Assembly (NCBI GenBank): GCA_022798895.1 | Contig: JAAWNJ010000009.1 | Span: 1 to 38,378 of the forward strand | Direction of reading: 5' to 3' | DNA length: 38,378 nucleotides | Source: Clostridia bacterium | Lineage (GTDB): Bacteria; Bacillota; Clostridia; TANB77; CAG-508 | Shown here: in pieces, positions 9,916-19,464 of the stretch | Layout of the letters: each line of letters opens with the position of its first letter | Position numbering within the stretch: position 1 is the stretch's first letter | Translations under genes and position numbers: made by a program | The notes under the pieces: model-generated | Databases searched by the model: none | Told to the model about the DNA's origin: nothing | The model's input: the letters and a program-made list of their open reading frames with translations, nothing else

Positions 9916-10197
9916 TTAGCGATACATGAAGGGAGAAGCCAAGCTGTCCACAAGAACACAAGAGTGCTTACCATGGAAACGATAGTACAATTTTCCATCA
10001 GAGCACAGCTTTTGTTCTGGCTTTCCTCCTTTTTGAGCAACTTGCTCTTTGAAAGTAGAAAGCTGCTCATCAGGTACATTGCAGTAATAAGCTCCCATAA
10101 AAGAGATTTCTGGAATGCGACCGGATTCCGTCCAAATGGTAGCTTGGGAACCATCTGCGTTAAGCCGAGGTTCTGTGAAGAACAAGACTACATTCAT
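9916..10197 (-). CDS. Orphan hypothetical protein, 93 aa
   Basis: ATG at 10197 with ggagtgat upstream; minus promoter TTGACA-17-TATACT; terminator directly after the stop. Confidence 0.68.
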   Translation of the reverse strand: MNVVLFFTEPRLNADGSQATIWTESGRIPEISFMGAYYCNVPDEQLSTFKEQVAQKGGKPEQKLCSDGKLYYRFHGKHSCVLVDSLASPFMYR

Positions 10198-10223
10198 GTT
10201 ATCACTCCAATCAATAAAATAGC

Positions 10224-10279
10224 TTGTCTATTTTAGACAAAAGCACTACCAGTATACCACATTATGTTAAGAATGTCAA
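10224..10279 (-). promoter_or_regulatory. Sigma-A promoter and downstream palindrome for the orphan gene
   Basis: Minus TTGACA (10279-10274), 17 bp, TATACT (10256-10251), then perfect palindrome TTGTCTA-aaa-TAGACAA (10240-10224). Confidence 0.7.
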
Positions 10280-10415
10280 AATTGCTAAAAATTGTTGTCA
10301 ATAGGAAGACTTTTATGATATACTTTCAAAAGAGATTGGAGATATAAATTATGTATTGAGATTACTCATAATCTCTCTTTGAATAAATAACTAACTAAGA
10401 AGAAAGGACTTACAA

Positions 10416-12746
10416 ATGCCTAAGAATACAGAAGAAAATCAAGAGAAAATGAAAGAAAAATTAACTTATTTAGGGCTTAACTTAACAAGAATACCTAAAA
10501 TCTTAAAAGAATTTACGCCAATTAGCTATAGACCAGCTAAATCTTATGATGACACAAGCTATAAGGTGTATCAATATATTCCAGTTTGTGATATCCAAAT
10601 TTTATTAACGCCCACTCATCGATTAGCAGACTTAAACCAAAAATATAAATTATCTGCACCAATAGGAGCCTACCTAGATACAAAGTCAGAGGAGAACATA
10701 GAAAGATTTGCTACATTTTTAACTATGTTAAATGGAATGAAAGAGGAAAAGGTAGAGGAACTAGAAGAAGAACAAGAAAAATTAAAGCAAATGATTCCTT
10801 ATGAAATTAAATATTCCAACAATTATATTTGGCAAATTTTTTATTCAGAAGTTTCAAAAAAATATTTTATGTTAGTACCAACAAATGAGACAAATAACAA
10901 TGCATTTTTCTATTTACTAAAAAAACAAATAGCATGTAGTAAATCTCGAAAAAAAGACTATATATTTGTACCAGTGATGTATCAAGACTATTCAGGACGC
11001 TACTTGGTACAAAATCAAATAACAGATATTGCAAACTATTTATGGTATTTTACGAAAGAGTGGCCAAATAGTTATGAAGTATATGATACTAAAGGCAAAA
11101 TGACTTTGAAGATAGTAGGAAAAACAAAAGTATATGGAGATATAAAGAGTGATTATGTTATTACTTTAGAAACTAAGGAACAAGCAATAGAATGGTACAA
11201 GTTAATAAAGGCACTGTTTATTTTAGCAACTGGGTTACCAAATGATTATCATTTTCAAACAGCTATTTCAGAACAAGGAGAATTAGAGTTTTTACATAAA
11301 GAAAAAATAAAAATGGAATATACTACTTTACCACTTTTTATTAGAGAACAAGTGGAATTAAAGAAACTTTTAGTGGGAGAAGAAGAACAACAACTGATAG
11401 AGGAACAAGAAAAATTACAAGATTTAAAAAAGATTACAGAAAACCAAACAGAAGAATATTTAACAAAACAGCGTCAAATTGCTACATTTCTAGAATGTAA
11501 AAAAACTTTTTTTGGAAAAATAAAATATTATTTTGGGACTCGCAAAAAACATCAAGGAAGTGTAGAAAGTCACCAAAATAAAATAGAAATAGAAGAAAAG
11601 AAAAGAGAAGAGATTAAACGAGAAATAAAAGAAGATACAAAAGAGAATTATACCATTGAAGATTTGATTGAAATTTGTACAAAACTAGATGGCAGAAAGA
11701 AAATGGTCAAAAATCTACAAATGGATAAAAAAGCAATAGAATTAAAGAAAATAAATTTAGAGAGAAAAATAAAAAATGCAAATATCTATTTAAATGAAAT
11801 TGAACTACATAAAAAAAGCATTTTTGAATTTTGGAAATTTACGAATAAAGATGAACTACCAAGCTTAAATGAGGGGGAAGGAGAAGAAGAAAGCGAAAAA
11901 GAGAAAATAGGAAGAAGTTTTGTATTTGAAGAAGATATGGAAAACTTAGGAAAACAAATGGATGAGTTGCAAAGAAGGAAGCTTTCTAAAAATGAGACTG
12001 ACTCTATTTTTGCTATACAACATGCAATAGATTCTTGCCGAGTCTTGATGAAAACAAAAAGTAAAGATTTAAAACCAAAAGAATTAACTAAAATAAAAGC
12101 AGAATTAGAGAAACTAAAAACAGAATATTCAGAAAATATTGAAACCATTGAGTTAAAAGACTTTAATGTTTTTGGTGGAATGATAGAAGATAGTACAAAA
12201 GTAAAAACATTACACAATGAAAAACATCGTGAGGTAGAAAAAGATAAATATAAAGTATTAAATGTTACACCAAATACAGAAGTAGAAGTGTTTGTAGATA
12301 ATCTAAGAAATAGCTTGAAATTAGTAAAAGAAGCATTTTGTAAAATAACTACACCATTTGAGATGCCTATTTATATGGCAAAAACAAAGCAAGAAGAACT
12401 AGATAATTTAAACATGGCAAACTTAAATGCAACAGAGGAACTATATAAAATGGTAGCAAAAACGCAAGAAGGAGAAAAGCTATACTTTTACACCATACAA
12501 CTACCAAAAAATGCTTCATTAATTTATGATACTAATATTATACAATATGATAACTTTAATCAAACTTTGCCAGTGGGAATGGATGTAACTACACAAGTAT
12601 TGATTAATTTAGAAGATTATAAATTAGTGAATAAAAAAGAAAAGCAAATTTATGTAAATTATCAAGAAGATGAATATATTAATCGAGTGGTAGAAGTGCA
12701 AGTAATAGATTATGAAGCTATACCGCTAAAAAAGAAAACAAAATAA
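10416..12746 (+). CDS. Large charged, coiled-coil-rich hypothetical protein (776 aa)
   Basis: Long intact ORF, extended Lys/Glu-rich helical segments; no family motif recognised. Confidence 0.85.
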   Translation: MPKNTEENQEKMKEKLTYLGLNLTRIPKILKEFTPISYRPAKSYDDTSYKVYQYIPVCDIQILLTPTHRLADLNQKYKLSAPIGAYLDTKSEENIERFATFLTMLNGMKEEKVEELEEEQEKLKQMIPYEIKYSNNYIWQIFYSEVSKKYFMLVPTNETNNNAFFYLLKKQIACSKSRKKDYIFVPVMYQDYSGRYLVQNQITDIANYLWYFTKEWPNSYEVYDTKGKMTLKIVGKTKVYGDIKSDYVITLETKEQAIEWYKLIKALFILATGLPNDYHFQTAISEQGELEFLHKEKIKMEYTTLPLFIREQVELKKLLVGEEEQQLIEEQEKLQDLKKITENQTEEYLTKQRQIATFLECKKTFFGKIKYYFGTRKKHQGSVESHQNKIEIEEKKREEIKREIKEDTKENYTIEDLIEICTKLDGRKKMVKNLQMDKKAIELKKINLERKIKNANIYLNEIELHKKSIFEFWKFTNKDELPSLNEGEGEEESEKEKIGRSFVFEEDMENLGKQMDELQRRKLSKNETDSIFAIQHAIDSCRVLMKTKSKDLKPKELTKIKAELEKLKTEYSENIETIELKDFNVFGGMIEDSTKVKTLHNEKHREVEKDKYKVLNVTPNTEVEVFVDNLRNSLKLVKEAFCKITTPFEMPIYMAKTKQEELDNLNMANLNATEELYKMVAKTQEGEKLYFYTIQLPKNASLIYDTNIIQYDNFNQTLPVGMDVTTQVLINLEDYKLVNKKEKQIYVNYQEDEYINRVVEVQVIDYEAIPLKKKTK

Positions 12747-12774
12747 AAATGGGGGCAACCAAGGAGGTTGTCAT

Positions 12775-13104
12775 ATGGAAAGAAAAGAAGAGTTAGATGA
12801 AAAAAGGAATACAGATTTAAGTTTAGGAGCAATTGCTCAAAATTGGGTACAGAATTTTTTGAAACAGATTGCAGAAAGGTTAGAGAAAATGGAAGAAGTA
12901 TTAGTAGTAGATAGAATAGAAGGGGATATTGCTGTATGCGAAAATAGGAAGACGAAGGAGATACAGAATATTCCTATAACAAATTTACCAAAAGATATTG
13001 AAGAAGGTAGTATCTTGAAATGGAAAGATGGAAAATATGAGATAGACACTTCAAAAGAAATTGAAAACAGGATAGAACAAAAAATGAAAGATGTGTGGAA
13101 ATAA
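12775..13104 (+). CDS. DUF3006-domain protein
   Basis: VVDRIEGDIAVCENRKTKEIQNIPITNLPKDIEEGSILKW pattern; ggaggt upstream; 3 bp from the MBL gene. Confidence 0.72.
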   Translation: MERKEELDEKRNTDLSLGAIAQNWVQNFLKQIAERLEKMEEVLVVDRIEGDIAVCENRKTKEIQNIPITNLPKDIEEGSILKWKDGKYEIDTSKEIENRIEQKMKDVWK

Positions 13105-13107
13105 TTT

Positions 13108-14055
13108 ATGGGAAGAAAAATCAAAAAGCAAAGTAAATTAATCATATATTTGTTATCCATAATTGTCATTACTATTTTATCCTTTATAGGAATAGAATAT
13201 GGGACAACTGAAACAATCGGCAATACTATGCCTATTAATATTGTAAAACCTGAGAACTTGCAGAATATAACTATTAAAACAGGTTCTACCATTACAAAAG
13301 ATTTTCTATCAGAAACAAAGCAAAATTTAAAAGTATACTTTTTTGATGTAGGACAAGCTGATAGTATTTTTGTGATGAATGAAGAGCAAACGATGTTAAT
13401 TGATGCAGGAAATAATGATGATGGGGAAATGTTAGTGCAAAATTTGAAGACATTAGGAATTGCTAAAATAGATTATTTAATTGGTACACACCCACATGAA
13501 GACCATATTGGAGGGCTAGATGACATCATTAAAAATTTTGAAATAGGTACCATTTATATGCCAAAAGTACAAGCAAATACAAAAACTTTTGAAGATGTAT
13601 TAGATGCAGTTAAAGAAAAAGAATTGAAAATTTCTACACCAAAAGTGAAAGACACTTTTCAAGTTGGACAAGCAGAATGCCAAGTTTTAGCAATAGATAA
13701 TAAGTCTAAGAATTTAAACCTTGCTTCTATAGTGATACAAATGAAATTTGATGATATGACTTATTTATTTACAGGGGATAGCGAAAAAGAGGTAGAAGAA
13801 AAAATATTGAAAGAAAATAAAGATATCAAGGCAAATATTTTAAAAGTTGGACACCATGGCTCAGATACGAGTAGTAGTGAAAGGTTTATACAAGCTGTAA
13901 TGCCAGAAATGTCTATTATTTCAGTAGGAAAAGATAATCTTTATGGACATCCTAATCAGGATATTATAACAAGGCTAGAGGAAAAGGGAAGCAAAATCTA
14001 TCGAACAGATGAAGTGGGCAATATATTTATAGAGCAGAAAAAAACTGAAAAATAG
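13108..14055 (+). CDS. ComEC/Rec2-like metallo-beta-lactamase-fold hydrolase with N-terminal TM
   Basis: FFDVGQADSIFV, THPHEDHIGGLDD, VGHHGSDTSSS, FTGDSE motifs. Confidence 0.9.
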   Translation: MGRKIKKQSKLIIYLLSIIVITILSFIGIEYGTTETIGNTMPINIVKPENLQNITIKTGSTITKDFLSETKQNLKVYFFDVGQADSIFVMNEEQTMLIDAGNNDDGEMLVQNLKTLGIAKIDYLIGTHPHEDHIGGLDDIIKNFEIGTIYMPKVQANTKTFEDVLDAVKEKELKISTPKVKDTFQVGQAECQVLAIDNKSKNLNLASIVIQMKFDDMTYLFTGDSEKEVEEKILKENKDIKANILKVGHHGSDTSSSERFIQAVMPEMSIISVGKDNLYGHPNQDIITRLEEKGSKIYRTDEVGNIFIEQKKTEK

Positions 14056-14062
14056 AATGATT

Positions 14063-14105
14063 ACAAGTATTACAAATTATAACACTTAAAATTTGTAATA
14101 CTTGT
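14063..14105. terminator. Bidirectional terminator hairpin
   Basis: acaagtattacaaat ... atttgtaatacttgt perfect 15-bp arms between convergent genes. Confidence 0.8.
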
Positions 14106-14118
14106 TTTTATATTTAGT

Positions 14119-14818
14119 CTATTCTTTTATTTCTCTTGCTAGTTTTCCGATAGCTTTGGTTTCAATTCTAGAAACATAGGAACGAGAAATACCCATACTA
14201 TCTGCAATTTCGTTTTGTGTTTGAGGTTTGTGACCTCCTAATCCAAAACGAAGTTCTAAGATAGTTCTCTCACGAGACTTCAAAACATCTTTCATTTTTT
14301 CATAAAGTTGTTTTACTTTGAATTTTAAATCAACTTCATCTTCGATATTTCTATCACTATTTTCTAACACTTCTTGTAAAGTTACAGTATTATCGTCCTT
14401 ATCTTTTCCAATAGGGTCTTCTAGATAAACTTCAGAATTTAATTTCTTCGTGCTACGTAGATACATTAAAATTTCATTATCAATACAACGGGCAACATAG
14501 GTTGCGAGTTTAATTCCTTTGGAATTATCAAAACTATTAATTCCTTTGATTAGTCCAATAGAGCCAATTGAAATCAAATCATCTGGGTCTATATTAGTAG
14601 AACTGTATTTTTTAGTAATATGAGCAACTAATCTTAAATTGTGTTCTATTAAAATATTTCTAGCTTCTTCATTACCACTTTTGAAAAGCTCTAAGTACTT
14701 TTTTTCATCATCACTACTTAGTGGTTCAGGGAATAAAGAATTGTTTGAAATATATCCGAGTTAAACAAACAGCAGACTGTAAAAAAGCAATAAAACCAGC
14801 AAGAGAAAGAACTAACAT
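14119..14818 (-). CDS. sigK: Sporulation sigma factor SigK-like, reading frame broken near the N-terminus
   Basis: EEARNILIEHNLRLVAH, DLISIGSIGLIKGI and ISRSYVSRIE motifs; +1 frame change needed between about 14757 and 14726 to join MLVLSLAGFIAFLQSAVCLT to SNNSLFPEPLSSDDEKKYLEL. Confidence 0.8.
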
Positions 14819-14988
14819 AAACATACCTCCAAATCGATATATAAGAAGTATATGTTTTGAAAATAGCAATCGTGCCTGACCGAAAAAAATAAAATTCTTA
14901 TGAAAAAATATTGCTATTTTTTTATTTTTTTGATATTATGATAAGGTCATAATTTTTCAATGCAATTGAGAACTTCAAATTTGTAAAT

Positions 14989-15071
14989 GCCGATGTGGCG
15001 GAACTGGCAGACGCACTGGATTCAAAATCCAGCGGGAAACCATGTGGGTTCGAGTCCCACCATCGGTACCA
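14989..15071 (+). tRNA. tRNA-Leu (anticodon CAA)
   Basis: GCCGATG/CATCGGT acceptor, CAA in ttCAAaa loop, long variable arm, GGTTCGAGTCC T arm, encoded CCA. Confidence 0.93.
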
Positions 15072-15169
15072 AAGTAGTCAATAAAACAAATTGACTGCTT
15101 TTTATTTTACCAAAAAATGAAATTGACAAAAAACGACAGAAATATTACAATAATACTAGGTGAGAAAAA

Positions 15170-16432
15170 ATGAGAAAACAAACCAAAGAAAAGAAGAGAA
15201 ATAGAGTGGTAATATTAGCCGTTTTCTGCATAATAGTAGGAATTTATTTTAGTTCTATGTTAATTCCAAAAATAAGTTATGCAATGGATTTAGAAACACA
15301 AAATGATAGCAAAATAGATGAACAGTTAAATCAAGAACTAGAAGAACCATTAAATTCCACAATGGAATTAGAAAAAAAAGAATTAGATATTAGACAAATT
15401 ATAGCCAACAATAGTCAAAGTATCAGAAAAGAAGAGATTATTACAAAAGAAAAAGACTTAGAATATACTACAAAATACATAGAAAATCCAGAAATTCCAA
15501 AAGGAATGATGCAAGTTATGCAAGAAGGAATTGATGGAAAACAAGAAATATATACCAAGAAGATTTATGAAGGTGAAAAACTAATTTCAAAAGAAGAAAT
15601 CGGAAGTAAAGTAACAAAGTCCTCTGTGAATAAAATGATAGCAATTGGAACTGCTCCATATAGAAGCAGTTATCAAGTAAAAGTAGGAGATAACATATAT
15701 GTTACCTCTAGTTTGCTTGCTGTCAGAATAGAAGCAAATGACAAAGCCAATAAATTAATTTCGTTAAATAGAGATACACAAGTGAAATTGTTAGGAAAGA
15801 AAGATGACTGGTATCAAGTACAATATCAAAGCTACATTGGTTGGGCAAAAGCGGAATGCTTTACATATTTAGATCCTAATAGTAACAAAGAAGAAACAAG
15901 TGGTACAAGCCAATATACCAAACAACAATTATTGAATAAATTAAACTTTAATATGGCACTAAATAAGCCAAGTGGATTATCTTTAGAACAATTTAAGAAG
16001 ATATTTGAAAATGAACCTAAAGATACTAAAAATGTTTTCAAGAACAATGCACAATATTTTTACTATGCAGAAAAACAATATAATGTAAATGGAGTATTTT
16101 TAGCAGCAGTAGCTATTCATGAAAGTGGATGGGGTGGCTCAAGTATAGCAAGTAACAAAAATAACTTATTTGGTTATGGGGCTTATGATAGGAATCCATA
16201 TGAAAGTAGTTACCAATTTAATGATTATTCAGAAGGAATTGACTTAGTAGCTAGGGTATTTGTTAAATATTATTTAAATCCAGCAGGAACTAAAATTTAT
16301 GATGGAAATAGAGCTGCAGGTACTTATTATAATGGTTCAACTTTAACAGGTGTCAATGTTAGATATGCAAGTGATAAAAATTGGGCAAATGGAGTTTATA
16401 CATGGATGAAATATTTATATAAAAAATTGTAG
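15170..16432 (+). CDS. Secreted glucosaminidase (GH73/LytD-like) with SH3-like domain
   Basis: Signal/TM N-terminus, SH3b-like segment (NRDTQVKLLGKKDDWYQVQYQSYIGWAKAEC), AIHESGWGGSSIASNKNNLFGYGAYD. Confidence 0.85.
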   Translation: MRKQTKEKKRNRVVILAVFCIIVGIYFSSMLIPKISYAMDLETQNDSKIDEQLNQELEEPLNSTMELEKKELDIRQIIANNSQSIRKEEIITKEKDLEYTTKYIENPEIPKGMMQVMQEGIDGKQEIYTKKIYEGEKLISKEEIGSKVTKSSVNKMIAIGTAPYRSSYQVKVGDNIYVTSSLLAVRIEANDKANKLISLNRDTQVKLLGKKDDWYQVQYQSYIGWAKAECFTYLDPNSNKEETSGTSQYTKQQLLNKLNFNMALNKPSGLSLEQFKKIFENEPKDTKNVFKNNAQYFYYAEKQYNVNGVFLAAVAIHESGWGGSSIASNKNNLFGYGAYDRNPYESSYQFNDYSEGIDLVARVFVKYYLNPAGTKIYDGNRAAGTYYNGSTLTGVNVRYASDKNWANGVYTWMKYLYKKL

Positions 16433-16528
16433 TTTTTTCCTTGCTATTTTAAATAGTTTATTGTATGATATATGCTAGTAGAAAAATAGGAATATTATGG
16501 AACAAAATATGGAAGGGGCAATTGAGCT

Positions 16529-16936
16529 ATGAAAAAGGTAATTGCAGTTATATTTATTATCTTAGTAATTTTCGGAACAGTAAGTGTTTATGCTACCAAT
16601 ACAAATAGCAATACATTAACACCAGAGACAGCAACTAGTAATTTAGTAGAACTAAAAGACAAAGCATGGAAATCAATGCAAGATTATCAAGCAGCTTATG
16701 GAAATGATACTTATGGAATGGTAGCATACTTTTTAAATATTGTAAGAATATATAGTATTCCTTTTGGATTTGTAGGAATCGTTATGGCGGCCATTTATCG
16801 TTATGTTATTGGTATTAGAAAACTAGATGTCCAAGACAAAGGTTTTGGAACTCTTGTTGCCATTATAACTGTAATGGTAATTTGCCAAGTATTACCATTG
16901 ATTTTTGCAATCGTTGTTAGAGGTTGGAGGGGTTAA
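16529..16936 (+). CDS. Small membrane protein, signal peptide plus two TM segments
   Basis: Hydrophobicity pattern; overlaps the extended ORF of the next gene. Confidence 0.75.
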   Translation: MKKVIAVIFIILVIFGTVSVYATNTNSNTLTPETATSNLVELKDKAWKSMQDYQAAYGNDTYGMVAYFLNIVRIYSIPFGFVGIVMAAIYRYVIGIRKLDVQDKGFGTLVAIITVMVICQVLPLIFAIVVRGWRG

Positions 16937-16941
16937 AACGA

Positions 16942-19437
16942 ATGAAAGTATTATTTGCAGTCAATAATGAAAACATTTCTGAGTCAATCATCAAGAGATA
17001 TCAACAAGATTACAAAGAAATTATCTCAGCTAAAAATGTCTATTATTTTAATGCAATTGTGAAAGAATTACAAAGGGATAAGACTTATGATAGAATTGTC
17101 ATAAGCGAAGATTTAGAGCCATTTTCAAATAATAATTATGATGCTATTGATAAGTTCATTTTTGATAAGATGGACAACATTAGTGATGAAGCAACAAATC
17201 AATCTGGAAATGATATTCCAATTATTTTAATTTGTGCAGATAGAAGAGAAAAATCAGAGCCATTACTTGTGAAATTATTTGGTATTGGTGTATATAATGC
17301 GCTTTTAGGAAAAGATAGAAGTATTACAACTGTATGTGAACTTCTTAATAGACCTCGTGGAAAAAAAGAAGCAAAATCTTATTATCGTATTGATGCAGAA
17401 GATGTAGATTATAAGGTAGAAAATGAAGGAGATGTTAGCGAAGCTGAAATTCAAAACATCTTAAATCACTATAAGAAGTTAGGAAAAAATGAAGATAAAT
17501 ATGTAGAAAGTTTTGAACATATTGCTAGTCAATATACAGATGCACAATTAAGATTAATTGCAAAGTTTTTACCTTTGGGAGTAAAAGCAGTATTAGAAGC
17601 AAATAGCCCAAAATATCAAGAAGCAGTTTCTTTTGGTACAGGAACTGCAACTAAAAAGTCAGCAAAGGAACCTAGTTATGGAAATGCACCAAAAAATAGT
17701 AAACCAGATAAAAAAGCAAAAAACGTTTCAGCTAAGAAGGAAGAACCTCAATTGGAATTTATAGAGAAAAACTTAAATCAAAATAGGATCACAGAGCCAG
17801 TGGTTATTCCGTCAGCTATTAATCCGTCTAAGGTAAGAAAAATGGAGGAGCCTATGATACCAATGCCAGAAGAAAATACAGGGGTACAAGGTGTTGATGA
17901 CATTTTAGGAGACATTACAGCACCAGTAGCTACATCACAGCCAGTAGAAGCTCCTATTATAGCTGGATTTGATGATGAAGAGCCAGTACCAGTAGTACCA
18001 CAAGAAAAAATAGAAGAACCACAAGAAGTACTAACAGCACAACCAAAGAAAAGAGGTAGACCTAAAAAGGGACAAGAAGCTCCAGCACCAGTGGCAGAAG
18101 CACCTAAAAAGAAAAGAGGTAGACCTAAAAAGTCAGAAGTAGAAGAAACAACAGTTAATGAGAATGTAATGCCAGAAGCACCTGTTAATTTATTTGAATT
18201 AGGAGAGGAAACAACAGACAGTGTACCTCAAAGTAATAACACAAGCAGTAGCTATTCAGACATGGTTCTACCAGGGTTAGATGATGAAAACATGTACATT
18301 GTGCAGGAGAGCATGAATGAACAAACAGAAATACCACAATCAAGTAATGAATCAATAAATACTTCATCAAATACTATGCTAGAGCCACAGCCAGTGCAAG
18401 TACCTATGCAAGAACCAATACAAACTTCTCAAGAAGTATTTGACCAAGAAAATATTCTAGAACAAACAACACCAAGTTCTATTCCGAACTTTGGAACAGC
18501 TACAACACAAGCAGTACAAAACACAGGAAAATATAACTTAAGTAATACAGATTTAAGTGGATTATTAACTAGAGATAAGAAAGTTGTTGCATTTGTAGGA
18601 ACTTCTAAAAATGGAACATCATTCTTAGTTAATAATTTAGCAGAAATGTTATCTAAAAAAGGTATTAAAACAGCACTTTTAGATTTAACACAAAATAGAA
18701 ATGCTTACTATATTTATACAGAAAATGAAGAGAACCTAAGGCAGATTGCTTATAGCACTATGGCAAATCTAAGAAGAGGTGACCCAAGAGGAATTGAAGT
18801 AAACAAGAATTTAACAGTATATACCACTCTTCCAGGAGAGAATGAAGATATTAATGATTATGCTAATATTCTTGAAACTTTAATTAAAAACTATTCTTTA
18901 GTATTATTAGACTGTGACTTTGAAACCAATTATGGCTATTTTAAAGAAGCACAAGAAATTTATTTAGTACAAAGTTTAGATGTTTTAACAATACAACCAC
19001 TTACTGCATTTTTGAGAGATTTAAAAGCAAAAAATGTATTAAATCCAGAGAAAATTAGAGTGGTACTTAACAAAATAGTAAAAGTAAGAAGTATTACAGA
19101 CAAAATTATTATTGGTGGAATGGCTTACTATAATGACCCAGCAATGTCATTTATGACAGAATTATTTAATAAAGATGCTGTACCATATTGCACAATTCCA
19201 TTCGAAGAACAAGCTTATTCAAGATATTTAGAAGGACTGATTAACTGTAAAATCAGCTTAAGTGGATATTCTAAAAACTTTATGCAAGCATTTGAAAAAT
19301 TAACCAATATGGTATATCCTTTAATTGGAAATGGATCTTCTTCTAATTATGGTGGATATAATAATTATGCAGGTAATCAAACTAGCAATTTTTCAAATGG
19401 TATGAATGATACTTTAAATAGAATGAAAAATTATTAA
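16942..19437 (+). CDS. CpaE/ParA-MinD-like protein with receiver-like N-terminus and KRGRPKK repeats
   Basis: C-terminal VVAFVGTSKNGTSFLVNNLA ... LVLLDCDFETNYG; ATG at 16942 with a ggagggg upstream. Confidence 0.7.
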   Translation: MKVLFAVNNENISESIIKRYQQDYKEIISAKNVYYFNAIVKELQRDKTYDRIVISEDLEPFSNNNYDAIDKFIFDKMDNISDEATNQSGNDIPIILICADRREKSEPLLVKLFGIGVYNALLGKDRSITTVCELLNRPRGKKEAKSYYRIDAEDVDYKVENEGDVSEAEIQNILNHYKKLGKNEDKYVESFEHIASQYTDAQLRLIAKFLPLGVKAVLEANSPKYQEAVSFGTGTATKKSAKEPSYGNAPKNSKPDKKAKNVSAKKEEPQLEFIEKNLNQNRITEPVVIPSAINPSKVRKMEEPMIPMPEENTGVQGVDDILGDITAPVATSQPVEAPIIAGFDDEEPVPVVPQEKIEEPQEVLTAQPKKRGRPKKGQEAPAPVAEAPKKKRGRPKKSEVEETTVNENVMPEAPVNLFELGEETTDSVPQSNNTSSSYSDMVLPGLDDENMYIVQESMNEQTEIPQSSNESINTSSNTMLEPQPVQVPMQEPIQTSQEVFDQENILEQTTPSSIPNFGTATTQAVQNTGKYNLSNTDLSGLLTRDKKVVAFVGTSKNGTSFLVNNLAEMLSKKGIKTALLDLTQNRNAYYIYTENEENLRQIAYSTMANLRRGDPRGIEVNKNLTVYTTLPGENEDINDYANILETLIKNYSLVLLDCDFETNYGYFKEAQEIYLVQSLDVLTIQPLTAFLRDLKAKNVLNPEKIRVVLNKIVKVRSITDKIIIGGMAYYNDPAMSFMTELFNKDAVPYCTIPFEEQAYSRYLEGLINCKISLSGYSKNFMQAFEKLTNMVYPLIGNGSSSNYGGYNNYAGNQTSNFSNGMNDTLNRMKNY

Positions 19438-19464
19438 TAGAAAGAAAGTAAAAGAGGTGATTTT

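Noticed and set aside
9907-10236. 109-aa plus-strand ORF at the thrS 3' flank
   Set aside because: The minus-strand ORF in the same interval has a consensus promoter, RBS and terminator; the plus ORF has none.
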